In this document: in pieces, positions 42,384-51,455 of the stretch | Numbering within the stretch: position 1 is the first letter of the stretch | Layout of the letters: the number at the start of each line of letters is the position of its first letter | Translations under genes and position numbers: made by a program | The notes under the pieces: generated by a model | What the model was told of the DNA's origin: nothing | What the model saw: the letters and a program-made list of their open reading frames with translations, nothing else | Databases searched by the model: none | Assembly: GCA_018969975.1 (NCBI GenBank) | Contig: JAGWXI010000002.1 | Location: 1 to 64,000 of the forward strand | Length of the DNA stretch: 64,000 bases | DNA from: Burkholderiales bacterium | GTDB taxonomy: Bacteria; Pseudomonadota; Gammaproteobacteria; Burkholderiales; Burkholderiaceae_C | Reading direction: 5' to 3'

Positions 42384-43019
42384 ATGAATACATCCGTTGA
42401 ACCTCAAGATCTTCGAGAAGCCATTTCACATCTGAAACGTGAACGGATTGTGGCCGCCGCTGTTGACCTGTTTTATCGCAACGGTTATGGAAAAACAACG
42501 CTGGAGCAAGTTGCCAACGAACTGCAAGTCACCAAGCCTTTTATATACGCACACTTTTCTTCAAAAAACGAATTGTTGGTAGAAATTTGTTCTCGTGCCA
42601 TTCGCTTAGCGCATGAATCTCTCAATCGCGCCATGGCACAAGACGCCTGCGCAACCGAACGTCTTGAAACTGTGGTCCGAGATTTTCTTCGCGCTGTTTT
42701 GAACCATCAGCCCCATGCCATGATTTTCAGCCGTGAAGAAAAAGAACTCGAACAAAAGGACCGTGAGGCCATCAATTTGCTTCGACGTGATTTCGACAGA
42801 CGCTTGGTGGAGTTGATCAACTTGGGCGTTTGCGCTGGAGAATTTGAAGTGGCAGATGTGCAACTTGCCGCTTTGGCGATCGGCGGCATAGTGGGTTGGG
42901 CTCCTGTGTGGTTCAGACAAAGCGGTCGTCTAACGCTGGAAGAAGTCGCCTCGCATTTGGCATCTTTGGCGTTGGGCATGGTTCGTTCACCAGCACAACG
43001 GGGTTCTCATGCAAGCTGA
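42384..43019 (+). CDS. TetR-family transcriptional regulator
   Basis: A 211-residue regulator. The N-terminal helix-turn-helix is RIVAAAVDLFYRNGYGKTTLEQVANELQVTKPFIYAHFSSKNELLVEI (about 24-71). The C-terminal domain (80-205) is the ligand-binding, dimerising half of the FadR/KstR-like group that senses acyl-CoA or lipid compounds. It starts 9 bp after the monooxygenase gene and overlaps the dehydrogenase gene by 11 bp, so it is part of the same transcript and probably represses the cluster until a pathway intermediate appears. Confidence 0.87.
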   Translation: MNTSVEPQDLREAISHLKRERIVAAAVDLFYRNGYGKTTLEQVANELQVTKPFIYAHFSSKNELLVEICSRAIRLAHESLNRAMAQDACATERLETVVRDFLRAVLNHQPHAMIFSREEKELEQKDREAINLLRRDFDRRLVELINLGVCAGEFEVADVQLAALAIGGIVGWAPVWFRQSGRLTLEEVASHLASLALGMVRSPAQRGSHAS

Positions 43020-43893
43020 TCACACGACCACCCGGCAACGCATGGCCGTCATAGGTGGCGGCACCATGGGTGTTGGTATTGCCTATGTATTTGCGGTTTC
43101 TGGCTGGCATGTTTGTGTTGTTGAGCCTCATGACGACAAACATTTGGCCATGCGTCAAACACTGAAGGACGCGGTCTCCAGTGGCCTCCAACGCGGAAAG
43201 CTCACAGACACCCAAGCCGAGGCAGTCTTGCATGGGATTCAACGCGTCACCTCGGTCGCAGAGTTACCCCTGCATCTGGATTTGGTGATTGAATCGGTTC
43301 CCGAACGATTGGCATTGAAATTACAAATTTTGGCGGATGCAGCCAAACTACAACCACGCGTCATTGCCAGCAATACCAGTTCAATGTCGATCAACCAACT
43401 CGCGGGCTCTGTGTCAGATGCTTCTGCATTTTTAGGGATGCATTTTTTCAACCCTGTGTGGTCATTGCCCATGGTCGAATTGATTCGGTCTGAGCACACG
43501 AGTGAAGAAACATTGGCTTTGGCCAAAACATGGTCGCAAGGTATTGGCAAAACCACCATCACGGTGCGTGACATACCTGGCTTTGCCACCAGTCGACTGG
43601 ACTTGATCGCCTCGTTGGAAGCCATGCGCATGCTAGAGGACAGAGTGGCCAGCGCTGAAGACATCGACCATGCCATGGTCACGGCATATCGTCACCCCAT
43701 CGGGCCTTTGCGTTTGAGTGACATCGTAGGTTTGGATGTAAGACTCGACATTGCCAGACAACTACACAAAGCGCTCGGCCCAAGGTACGCGCCTCCCCGA
43801 CTGTTGGAGAACATGGTTGCCAACGGAAAGCTAGGAAAGAAAACAGGCCAAGGATTTTTCAACTGGTCAGAAACCACATCTCAAAACCATTAA
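43009..43893 (+). CDS. 3-hydroxyacyl-CoA dehydrogenase
   Basis: A 294-residue NAD-dependent L-3-hydroxyacyl-CoA dehydrogenase. The Rossmann fold is AVIGGGTMGVGIAYVFAVSGW (about 13-33); SNTSSMSINQLAG and MHFFNPVWSLPMVELI (about 145-160) hold the catalytic Ser, His and Asn. The C-terminal helical domain includes YRHPIGPLRLSDIVGLDVRLDIARQL (about 225-250). It is the stand-alone type (not the FadB fusion). It is the third gene of the cluster and acts after the enoyl-CoA hydratase. Confidence 0.9.
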   Translation: MQADHTTTRQRMAVIGGGTMGVGIAYVFAVSGWHVCVVEPHDDKHLAMRQTLKDAVSSGLQRGKLTDTQAEAVLHGIQRVTSVAELPLHLDLVIESVPERLALKLQILADAAKLQPRVIASNTSSMSINQLAGSVSDASAFLGMHFFNPVWSLPMVELIRSEHTSEETLALAKTWSQGIGKTTITVRDIPGFATSRLDLIASLEAMRMLEDRVASAEDIDHAMVTAYRHPIGPLRLSDIVGLDVRLDIARQLHKALGPRYAPPRLLENMVANGKLGKKTGQGFFNWSETTSQNH

Positions 43894-43905
43894 ACCTCTA
43901 AGCTT

Positions 43906-45081
43906 ATGTCAAATATTTTTGGTTCCACCCTGGTTGATACCGCTGAACACCACCCTATGCTTCGCGACAGCGTGGCAAAGTTGGTAGGTGGCTTTGGCCG
44001 TCGCTATTTTCAAGACGTTGTCAAGCGAGACGCCAAGCCAGTTGAACTCTGGCAGGCCATGGGTGATGCAGGCTTTTTGGGCGTGCACATTGCCGAGGAA
44101 TACGGCGGCGGTGGCAGTGGCTTGGCCGACTACAACGTGATCGTGGAGGAAGCCGCTGCACAAGGCTGCCCCATGTTGTCATTGGTGATCAACTCCATTT
44201 GTGCGCCGATTATCCAAGCGCACTGCACGCCTGCACTCAAACAAGAATGGTTACCAGGATTGGCCAGCGGCAAACAACGAATGTCGTTTGCCATCACCGA
44301 ACCCAATGCAGGAACCAACACACACAAGGTCACCACGACAGCGCGTTCACATAGCAACGGCTGGGTTCTGAACGGCACCAAGTACTGGACCTCTGGGGTG
44401 GACGAGGCCGATGCCATCATGGTGGTGTGCCGCAGCGAAATGGTCGATGCCCAAGGCAGGCACCAATTGTCATTGTTCATCGTGCCCGCCAATGCGCCAG
44501 GTATCACGCGAACACCGATTGAAACGGCATTGCATGTTCCAGAAACTTCATTCACCCTGTTTTTTGACAATGTGCAACTCGGTCCAGATGCTTTGGTGGG
44601 ACAAGAAGGCCAAGGATTGCGTCATGTGTTTGCAGGGCTCAACCCAGAGCGGGTGTGCGCTGCTGCGATCAACAACGGCATTGCCCGATATGCGATTGAA
44701 AAAGGTTCGCAACAGGCCAAAGATCGTTCAGTGTGGAACACACCGATAGGCGCCCACCAAGGTATTGCGCATCCTTTGGCCAAATCGTACATTGCCGTGC
44801 AACAAGCGCGTTTGATGACTGCGCGGGCAGCTGCACTGTCCGATGCAGGATCTCCTGATGCCGGTGAGGTGGCCAACATGGCGAAATTCGCAGCGGCCGA
44901 TGCTTCTCTGGAAGCGCTTGACCAAGCGATTCAAATTCATGGCGGCAATGGACTGGCCATTGAATATGGACTGGCTGACTTGTGGTTCATTGCCCGGTTA
45001 CACAAAACCGCGCCAGTCAGCCGTGAAATGATTCTTAACTTTGTGGCACAGCACAGCTTGGGCTTGCCAAAGAGCTACTGA
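43906..45081 (+). CDS. Acyl-CoA dehydrogenase
   Basis: A 391-residue FAD-dependent acyl-CoA dehydrogenase catalysing the first oxidation in beta-oxidation. Domains: helical N-terminal (1-120), central beta domain with FAITEPNAGTNTHKVTTTA (about 126-144) and KYWTSGVDEAD (about 159-169), and C-terminal helical bundle with FAGLNPERVCAAAINNGIARYAIEKGSQ and IQIHGGNGLAIEYGLADLW (about 343-361). Length normal. The catalytic-base position cannot be fixed by eye, so acyl chain preference is unknown. Coupled in the cluster with the ligase gene 10 bp downstream. Confidence 0.9.
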   Translation: MSNIFGSTLVDTAEHHPMLRDSVAKLVGGFGRRYFQDVVKRDAKPVELWQAMGDAGFLGVHIAEEYGGGGSGLADYNVIVEEAAAQGCPMLSLVINSICAPIIQAHCTPALKQEWLPGLASGKQRMSFAITEPNAGTNTHKVTTTARSHSNGWVLNGTKYWTSGVDEADAIMVVCRSEMVDAQGRHQLSLFIVPANAPGITRTPIETALHVPETSFTLFFDNVQLGPDALVGQEGQGLRHVFAGLNPERVCAAAINNGIARYAIEKGSQQAKDRSVWNTPIGAHQGIAHPLAKSYIAVQQARLMTARAAALSDAGSPDAGEVANMAKFAAADASLEALDQAIQIHGGNGLAIEYGLADLWFIARLHKTAPVSREMILNFVAQHSLGLPKSY

Positions 45082-45091
45082 AGCGCACAAC

Positions 45092-46624
45092 ATGAACACC
45101 AGTTTTGCCCATCTTCTTCGAGAGCATGCGCGGGTCAGGCCGAACTCGCCCGCGCTGACTTTTGAAGATGAGACATGGACTTTTTCGCAACTTCACGCCA
45201 AAAGTTCGCAAGCAGCCAATGCCATGCTGGCTGCTGGCGTGAAAGCAGGTGACAGGGTCGCTTTGCTGTCCAAAAATTGTGCAGAGTGTTTTTTACTACT
45301 TTATGCATGCAACAAAATCGGCGCCATTTTCACTGGTCTCAATTGGCGTCTGGCCCCTGCTGAAATAGAAGCCATTGCATTAGACGCACAACCTGCATTG
45401 GTAGTGGTGTCACCCCACGAGTTGGCGCTGTTGACACCCGCGGTCAAAGCCATGCCGTGTATACGCCAAACCATGGTCCTGGGCGATGACTTCAAAGCAT
45501 GGTGCGATGCGCACAGCACCACAGATACAGGCTACGCAGGTGCGCCAACGGATGTCGCTTTATTGCTGTACACATCTGGCACCACTGGCTTGCCCAAAGG
45601 GGTGATGCTCACCCATCGCAACATGTCCTATACACCTCGGCTGGCGTCTGAATCGTGGGGCATGGGCCCCGACAGTGTCAATTTGGTGGCGATGCCCATG
45701 TTCCACATTGGTGGTTGTGGCTATGGTTCAAGCACCATGACCGTGGGTGGTCACACCGTGTTGATTCGCGAGGTCAATCCCGCTCGAATCATTGCATTGA
45801 TTGAGCAGTACAAAGTCACGCATACATTTTTGGTACCGACTGTGGTGCAGTCCTTGCTGGAAGTACCCGGTGTTCAACAGTCTGATCTCAGCAGTTTGTC
45901 GTTGCTGATGTACGGCGCTGCACCGATGGGCGATGTGTTGTTGCGCCGGGCCATGGACATATTGCCATGCCAGTTCATGCAAGCCTATGGCATGACAGAA
46001 ACAGCGGGCACGGTTGTGGTGTTACCGCCTGAGGACCATGCACCAGAAGGTCCAGGTTCCTCATTGCTCAAATCTGTCGGACGCGCCTTGCCTTGGGTTG
46101 AACTTCGTGTGGTAGATCCGGCCACCAACCAAGACACGCCCATAGGTGAAGTGGGTGAAATCTGGTTACGTACCGACATGAATACCGTGGGCTATTGGAA
46201 CAAGCCCGATGAAACCGCCCAAACCATCCAACAAGGAGGTTGGTTGCGCACTGGAGATGCTGCTTATCTGGACGACAAGGGTTATGTGTTTTTGTTCGAC
46301 CGGTTCAAAGATTTGATCATCTCTGGCGGTGAAAACATATACCCCGCTGAAGTCGAAAATATTTTGAATGGACATCCTGCCGTGCTGGAAGTGGCTGTCA
46401 TCGGTGTACCGCACGAGCGTTGGGGTGAAACGCCCAGAGCGGTGGTGGTGCTGCGCACCGGAATGCATGCCACCGAACAGGCATTGATTGATTACACGCG
46501 AGAGCGTTTGGCCCATTACAAATGCCCAACCTCGCTGGTCTTCACACAGACATTGCCGCGCAACGCTTCAGGAAAGCTTTTGAAGCGCGAACTCCGATTG
46601 ACCCAAAAGGCGCAAACCGCATGA
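45092..46624 (+). CDS. Acyl-CoA synthetase (AMP-forming)
   Basis: A 510-residue acyl-CoA ligase; the ATG at 45092 (MNTSFAHLLREHARV) is used because the track's earlier start reads inside the previous gene. Core motifs: phosphate loop LLYTSGTTGLPKGVMLTHRNM (about 166-186), YGMTETAG (about 306-313), WLRTGDAAYLDDKG (about 385-398), FDRFKDLIISGGENIYPAEVE (about 405-425) and the catalytic Lys near the C-terminus in RNASGKLLKREL. It would activate the imported or BVMO-derived acid as a CoA thioester, the entry step to the following enzymes. The TSGTTG loop is clean. Confidence 0.9.
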   Translation: MNTSFAHLLREHARVRPNSPALTFEDETWTFSQLHAKSSQAANAMLAAGVKAGDRVALLSKNCAECFLLLYACNKIGAIFTGLNWRLAPAEIEAIALDAQPALVVVSPHELALLTPAVKAMPCIRQTMVLGDDFKAWCDAHSTTDTGYAGAPTDVALLLYTSGTTGLPKGVMLTHRNMSYTPRLASESWGMGPDSVNLVAMPMFHIGGCGYGSSTMTVGGHTVLIREVNPARIIALIEQYKVTHTFLVPTVVQSLLEVPGVQQSDLSSLSLLMYGAAPMGDVLLRRAMDILPCQFMQAYGMTETAGTVVVLPPEDHAPEGPGSSLLKSVGRALPWVELRVVDPATNQDTPIGEVGEIWLRTDMNTVGYWNKPDETAQTIQQGGWLRTGDAAYLDDKGYVFLFDRFKDLIISGGENIYPAEVENILNGHPAVLEVAVIGVPHERWGETPRAVVVLRTGMHATEQALIDYTRERLAHYKCPTSLVFTQTLPRNASGKLLKRELRLTQKAQTA

Positions 46625-47418
46625 CGACGACACCATCGACCAACACACCAACACCCGTCACGCTGTTGCGCAGATGGGTGGTGGATTATTTCAACAGCCA
46701 TGACGCTTCTGTGGCCCACGAATTCATTGCACCCAGCTATGCATTGGAAATTGGCGATCATGTGTTTGCTGGACGTGATGAACAATGGCTACCAGCGGTT
46801 GCACAGCAAATGCAAACCTTTCCAGGCATGGGTATGACGGTGCACCAAATCGTCAGCACGCATGACAAGGTGGCTGCCTACTTCAGCGAACACGGAACTT
46901 CCAATGGGCGCACCGCTGTTTGGTCGGGAGTGGCTATTTACCGCAGCGATGGCCAGGTATTGACGGGTTGTGTGGCACAAGAGGATTACATGACACGCCA
47001 GCGCCAACTCAAAAGCGGTTTGTGCGATCCGGTGGAACCACCCTCCCCTGATCCTTGGGGCACAGCCATACTTCCCCCCAATATGACTGCGGAATCTGTG
47101 GTCCGCGAATGGTTGTCGCAAGCCTGGCCCAGTGACACAGTGCGATGTGACGACGAACACATCTCAGGTGTGCCTTTGGTTTTTGAAGTGCGCTCTACCG
47201 AGTTCACCGAGCTATTTTCTTGTGGTGACGATGTGGCATTTCATGTCCGACAAACTGGCTTGTACCTGTCAGGCATTGCAGGCCTTGATGCATGCGCAAC
47301 ACCCATGGTGCTCAATGGCAACGGTATTGTCAAAGTAGCCCAAGGGAAAGTGGTGTCAGGCCGTGTGATACGCGATCGACTCGGACTGAAAAGCCGTTTA
47401 CAAAAGGCCTTGGCATGA
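46621..47418 (+). CDS. SnoaL/NTF2-like double-domain protein
   Basis: A 265-residue protein using the ATG at 46621 that overlaps the ligase stop as ATGA. The N-terminal half is an NTF2/SnoaL-like domain with LLRRWVVDYFNSHDASVAHEFIAPSYALEIGDHVFAGRDE (about 15-55); the C-terminal half reads as a second, more diverged SnoaL-like domain with ESVVREWLSQAWPSDTVRCDDEHISG. Such proteins can be small isomerases, dehydratases or ester cyclases. Its tight packing between ligase and hydratase implies a step of the pathway. The exact reaction is unknown. Confidence 0.65.
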   Translation: MTTTPSTNTPTPVTLLRRWVVDYFNSHDASVAHEFIAPSYALEIGDHVFAGRDEQWLPAVAQQMQTFPGMGMTVHQIVSTHDKVAAYFSEHGTSNGRTAVWSGVAIYRSDGQVLTGCVAQEDYMTRQRQLKSGLCDPVEPPSPDPWGTAILPPNMTAESVVREWLSQAWPSDTVRCDDEHISGVPLVFEVRSTEFTELFSCGDDVAFHVRQTGLYLSGIAGLDACATPMVLNGNGIVKVAQGKVVSGRVIRDRLGLKSRLQKALA

Positions 47419-48185
47419 ACCCCATCCCTACTGTTCTTGTCACGCAAGAAGAAAACATTCTTGTCATCACCATCGATCGACCTGCGGTGCGAAACGCGAT
47501 TGACCACCGCACTTCGCAGGCCTTGGCTGATGCCATGGACAGATTGGACAACGACCCCACTGTCGCAGTCGGGATTCTGACCGGCGCGGGCGGTCACTTT
47601 TGTTCGGGCATGGACTTGAAAGCCTTCGTCAATGGCGAGCGGGTTGAACTGCCTGGCAGAGGACTGGGCGGCATGATTGAAACCCCTCCGCTCAAGCCCA
47701 TCATCGCTGCCGTGGAGGGCTATGCACTGGCGGGTGGATTTGAAATAGCTTTGGCTTGCGACTTGTTGGTCGCGTCTGAAAATGCAGTGTTTGGGTTGCC
47801 GGAGGTCAAAAGAGGTTTGATCGCAGGTTCAGGCGGGCTGATTCGTTTGCCCCAAAAAATTCCGCGCCAAATTGCGATGCAATATGCGCTCACTGGTGAC
47901 TTGATGACTGCCAGCGATGCCCGCCAATGGGGACTGGTGAATGAATTGACATCAGCCGGCCAAGCGTTGGCAGCCGCAAAAGTATGGGCCCAAAAAATCG
48001 CCGCCAACGGACCCGTGGCCGTCAAAATGGCCAAGCATGTCATGTCGCAATCTGTCTATTGGTCGATCGATGAACTGTGGACAAAGCAAAACCAGGTGCT
48101 TGAGACAGTGATCCAATCCCAAGATGCCCGTGAGGGCGCCATGGCTTTCAATGAAAAGCGAACCCCTGTTTGGGCTGGCCGCTGA
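47415..48185 (+). CDS. Enoyl-CoA hydratase/isomerase family protein
   Basis: A 256-residue crotonase-family enzyme. Start ATG 47415, overlapping the previous stop by 4 bp; the track's longer frame is not needed. The oxyanion loops are GAGGHFCSGMDLKAF (about 54-68) and PIIAAVEGYALAGGFEIALACDLLVAS (about 95-121); the active-site region GLPEVKRGLIAGSGGLIRLPQ carries a Glu where hydratases have one of their two catalytic acids. GLIAGSGGLIRLP differs slightly from the usual GxxPGxGGTQRLPR, so hydratase, isomerase or ring-opening activity are all possible. A Liv-type binding protein gene follows 38 bp later. Confidence 0.87.
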   Translation: MNPIPTVLVTQEENILVITIDRPAVRNAIDHRTSQALADAMDRLDNDPTVAVGILTGAGGHFCSGMDLKAFVNGERVELPGRGLGGMIETPPLKPIIAAVEGYALAGGFEIALACDLLVASENAVFGLPEVKRGLIAGSGGLIRLPQKIPRQIAMQYALTGDLMTASDARQWGLVNELTSAGQALAAAKVWAQKIAANGPVAVKMAKHVMSQSVYWSIDELWTKQNQVLETVIQSQDAREGAMAFNEKRTPVWAGR

Positions 48186-48223
48186 GACACTCGCAAACCA
48201 TCAAAAATTTTCCAGGAGACACC

Positions 48224-49456
48224 ATGCAAATTTTTCTCTCACAACACTTCAAAACCATACAACGCGCTTGTGTGTTTGCCTTGGCGTTTTCATCGATCAA
48301 CATGGCTGCAAGTGCGCAAGAATTGCCCCAAGACGGTGTTTACAAAGACCGCATCGATTGGGGGCTTTTGATGGATATGAGCGGACCCACCTCTGCATCG
48401 CAAGGTATTTGGGTCAATGGTTTTCGCGATCACATGCGAAAAATCAATGAGTCTGGTGGTATCAACGGCAGAAAAATCAATGTATTGGCAGAAGACAACC
48501 GCTTCAATCCCGCCACCGACAAAATTGCATTTGAAAAATTGGTCAGCCAAACACCCGTGATTGCCATCTCTGGCATGGGTTCTTCCGTGTCACAAGTGGC
48601 ATTGGCTCCCACTATCAAGGCCGGAAAAGTACCTATCGTAGGAACTTACACCGACACCAAAGCGCTGTCGGAGCCAGTCACACCCATGGTGTACAACGGC
48701 TTTTGCGGGTACAAGCAAATGGCGCAAGCTGGGGTGGGTTATCACGTAGACAAACTCAAGCTCAAGGCACCCAAGGTCGTCACACTGGCCGTTGAAACTG
48801 CAGGTGGCAAGGAATACCATGAGTATGTATCGAACATGGTGAACAAATACGGCGGCAGCACGCATTATGTGACGGTCAAAGTGACTGCGGTTGATGTGAC
48901 TCCGCAGATTTTGGAAATCATGAACATCAAACCTGACTTCATCACGATCTACGGTGTCTCCAACACCGCCATATTGACGATGAAAGCACTGATGCAATAC
49001 GGATTAAATATCCCAGTGTTTGGAATCACTTATTTGGGTTCACCGCAAATGTTCCAAAGCATGGGCCCACAAGCGGCAGCCAATTACAAATTTGTCAGTT
49101 GTTTCACACCCGGTGGCAGTGATCAAACCCCGGGCAACATATCGCTATCGGCCTATGCGGACAGCATTGGTCGCACAGAGATGAAACAAGATATCAACTA
49201 TGTGGCAGGCTGGGTCACCGCCCAAATGGCTGCTGAATCACTGGCGAAATTAGGGGCCAACCCTTCGCGTGCGCGTTTGGTAGAAACCTTATCGAAGGGA
49301 TTCAGCGTCAACACCCAAGGCTTGACAGCGCCCTTTAGCTATTCACCCAAGGACAACACAGGCCCTTCGGTTTTCAAAATGTTTGGCTATGACTTTTCAA
49401 GTAAGAAATTCAAAGCCTTTGGAGAATTTGCAGACTATGAAAAATACACACGCTGA
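48224..49456 (+). CDS. Branched-chain amino acid-type ABC transporter, substrate-binding protein (second Liv operon)
   Basis: A 410-residue periplasmic binding protein, with start at ATG 48224 (CAGGAGAC just upstream) rather than the track start. The Sec signal peptide is RACVFALAFSSINMAASAQ. The mature part begins DRIDWGLLMDMSGPTSASQG with the ligand-contact strand, then GGINGRKINVLAEDNRFNPATDK. It differs clearly from the Tat-exported binding protein of the first operon. Placed after the CoA genes and before four permease/ATPase genes, it is likely to bind the substrate of the catabolic pathway, perhaps an aromatic or alicyclic acid. Confidence 0.87.
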   Translation: MQIFLSQHFKTIQRACVFALAFSSINMAASAQELPQDGVYKDRIDWGLLMDMSGPTSASQGIWVNGFRDHMRKINESGGINGRKINVLAEDNRFNPATDKIAFEKLVSQTPVIAISGMGSSVSQVALAPTIKAGKVPIVGTYTDTKALSEPVTPMVYNGFCGYKQMAQAGVGYHVDKLKLKAPKVVTLAVETAGGKEYHEYVSNMVNKYGGSTHYVTVKVTAVDVTPQILEIMNIKPDFITIYGVSNTAILTMKALMQYGLNIPVFGITYLGSPQMFQSMGPQAAANYKFVSCFTPGGSDQTPGNISLSAYADSIGRTEMKQDINYVAGWVTAQMAAESLAKLGANPSRARLVETLSKGFSVNTQGLTAPFSYSPKDNTGPSVFKMFGYDFSSKKFKAFGEFADYEKYTR

Positions 49457-49491
49457 ATTGTCCAGGGCATGGCCCCACTGCAAAGGTCTGT

Positions 49492-50358
49492 ATGTTTGAG
49501 CAAGTTTTTTTCAGTGGCTTGGCGCTTGGCAGCATTTATGGCTTGGTCGCATTAGGCTTTGCAGTGATTTTCAAGGCAACCGATGTATTCAATTTCGCAC
49601 AAGGCATGTTTGTGGTGTGTGGCGCGTACCTGACGGTGGTGGCCACCTCCATACTCCATCTGCCTTTTGCATTGGCTCTGGTTTTTATAGTGGCCAGTTC
49701 GGCGTTGCTGGGAGTAGTGATTCACATGACCTTGATTCAGCCCTTGTCAGGTCGCCCGATGCTGTCTGTCATCATGCTCACGATTGCATTGTCCATTGCC
49801 ATGCGGGCCTTGATTGAAATGGTATTTGGTCCCCAAGGTCGCACACTGAACACACCCATGCCCGTTGGCGTGCTCATGCTCGGAGAAGTGCGTATTTCCT
49901 ATTTGCATCTGACTGCTGCATTGGTCAGTTGGGCCTGCATGGCAGGTTTTGGACTGTTTTTCCGTTTCACATCTGTCGGTTTGTTGATGCGTGCTTCAGC
50001 TGACAACCACGAAGCGGCTTTGGTCTCAGGTGTGCATGTCAACCGCATGAACCGCTTGGCTTGGGCGATTGGCACCACATTGGCTGCTGTGGGCGGCTTG
50101 TTTTTAGGACAATTGCAAATTGCGTCGACAGAACTGGAAACCATTGGGCTATTGGCCTTGCCTGCGGTGGTGATCGGCGGCATGCAAAGTATTCCGGGCG
50201 CCATCATTGGCGGACTGCTGGTGGGCATCATCGAACAAATGGCTGCCAGCTACATCTCACCTCAATCCAGCGACATCGTGATTTACGTCTTGTTGCTGTT
50301 GATTTTGTTGGTGCGTCCCTGGGGATTGTTTGGACAACGCGAATTGGGACGCGTCTGA
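49492..50358 (+). CDS. Branched-chain amino acid-type ABC permease (LivH-like)
   Basis: A 288-residue permease with the LivH start FFSGLALGSIYGLVALGFAVIFKATDVFNFAQGMFVVCGAYLTV (about 7-50) and the coupling segment VVIGGMQSIPGAIIGGLLVG (about 223-242). Eight membrane segments. It pairs with the following LivM-like subunit; the two genes are 2 bp apart. Confidence 0.88.
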   Translation: MFEQVFFSGLALGSIYGLVALGFAVIFKATDVFNFAQGMFVVCGAYLTVVATSILHLPFALALVFIVASSALLGVVIHMTLIQPLSGRPMLSVIMLTIALSIAMRALIEMVFGPQGRTLNTPMPVGVLMLGEVRISYLHLTAALVSWACMAGFGLFFRFTSVGLLMRASADNHEAALVSGVHVNRMNRLAWAIGTTLAAVGGLFLGQLQIASTELETIGLLALPAVVIGGMQSIPGAIIGGLLVGIIEQMAASYISPQSSDIVIYVLLLLILLVRPWGLFGQRELGRV

Positions 50359-50360
50359 CA

Positions 50361-51455
50361 ATGGCCAAGACACCAGACCAACCAGACTTGTCTTCGCTGA
50401 AGTCAAGCAGTCGCTGGCGTTGGCTGACGGTTGCCATCTTGGCTTGTATGGCTTGTTATCTGCCAACCGTGTTGACCGAACGTGCGATATTGGGCATGCC
50501 ATTGACCAACACCCAGTTGTTGAACCTGGGTTTGACACAAATCAATTTGATGTTAATCACCATGCTGGGTGCGTTGTCGCTGAATTACCTGACGGGTTGT
50601 GCCGGACTGATATCTATCGGACATGCTGCTTTTTTCGCCACAGGGGCTATGTCTGCTGCCATTTTTGATAACCAGTTGGGGTTACCTTTTCCCTGGGTGA
50701 TTTTGGCTTGTGGATTGACTGGTGCAATGGTTGGCACATTGGCAGGACTTCCATCGTTGCGTGTGCGGGGTTTGTATTTTGTGCTGTCTACGCTCGCCGT
50801 TCACTACATGGTGAGCTATGCATTTTTGGAATTCCAATTCAAATACTTCGATGTGGTGGGCATTCCTTACGCCACACCACGACTGGGCAGTTTTGAACTC
50901 AACAGTCCTACCCGCTGGTATGCCGTGTTGTTACCTCTGGTGGTTTTGGTTTACCTGGGGTTGCGGGCCAGCCTGAGCAGCCGAGAAGGTCGCGCCATGA
51001 TGGCAATGCGCGATAACGAATTGGCAGCCACGGCGGTAGGTATCGATGTTCGAATTTTGCGGCTCAAAGCCTTTGGATTGACATCCGCGATTGCATCTGT
51101 TGCGGGCGCATTGTTTGCGTACTACCTCACGAACGCCACCTCTGAAGCTTTCAACATCAGTTTTGCAATCCAATTCATAGCCATGATCATCATTGGTGGC
51201 ATGGGTTCATTGTCTGGTTCATTGGTAGGGGCCGCTGTTTGGCTGTTGCTTCCTTCCATGATTGGTGGCTTGTCACCCCAATCGGATGTCAATGACGGCT
51301 TTTTCAGCAAGTTATTGGTGGAACACCGCGCCCAACTGGTGCAATTCATTTTCAGTGTTTTGGTGATTGCATTCCTCATTTTTGCGCCGACAGGTGTAGC
51401 TGGATTGGTGAAGAAATGGCGACACCAATGGTCAGCCAGAGGAAGGTCTCAATGA
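50361..51455 (+). CDS. Branched-chain amino acid-type ABC permease (LivM-like)
   Basis: A 364-residue permease from the ATG at 50361; the track's frame extends 100 codons upstream inside the LivH-like gene. Conserved pieces: LNYLTGCAGLISIGHAAFFATGAMSAA (about 74-100), LPSLRVRGLYFVLSTLAVHYMV and IIIGGMGSLSGSLVGAAVW (about 275-293). It has nine or ten membrane helices and an N-terminal cytoplasmic extension of about 25 polar residues. Its stop overlaps the LivF-like gene by 4 bp. Confidence 0.88.
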   Translation: MAKTPDQPDLSSLKSSSRWRWLTVAILACMACYLPTVLTERAILGMPLTNTQLLNLGLTQINLMLITMLGALSLNYLTGCAGLISIGHAAFFATGAMSAAIFDNQLGLPFPWVILACGLTGAMVGTLAGLPSLRVRGLYFVLSTLAVHYMVSYAFLEFQFKYFDVVGIPYATPRLGSFELNSPTRWYAVLLPLVVLVYLGLRASLSSREGRAMMAMRDNELAATAVGIDVRILRLKAFGLTSAIASVAGALFAYYLTNATSEAFNISFAIQFIAMIIIGGMGSLSGSLVGAAVWLLLPSMIGGLSPQSDVNDGFFSKLLVEHRAQLVQFIFSVLVIAFLIFAPTGVAGLVKKWRHQWSARGRSQ

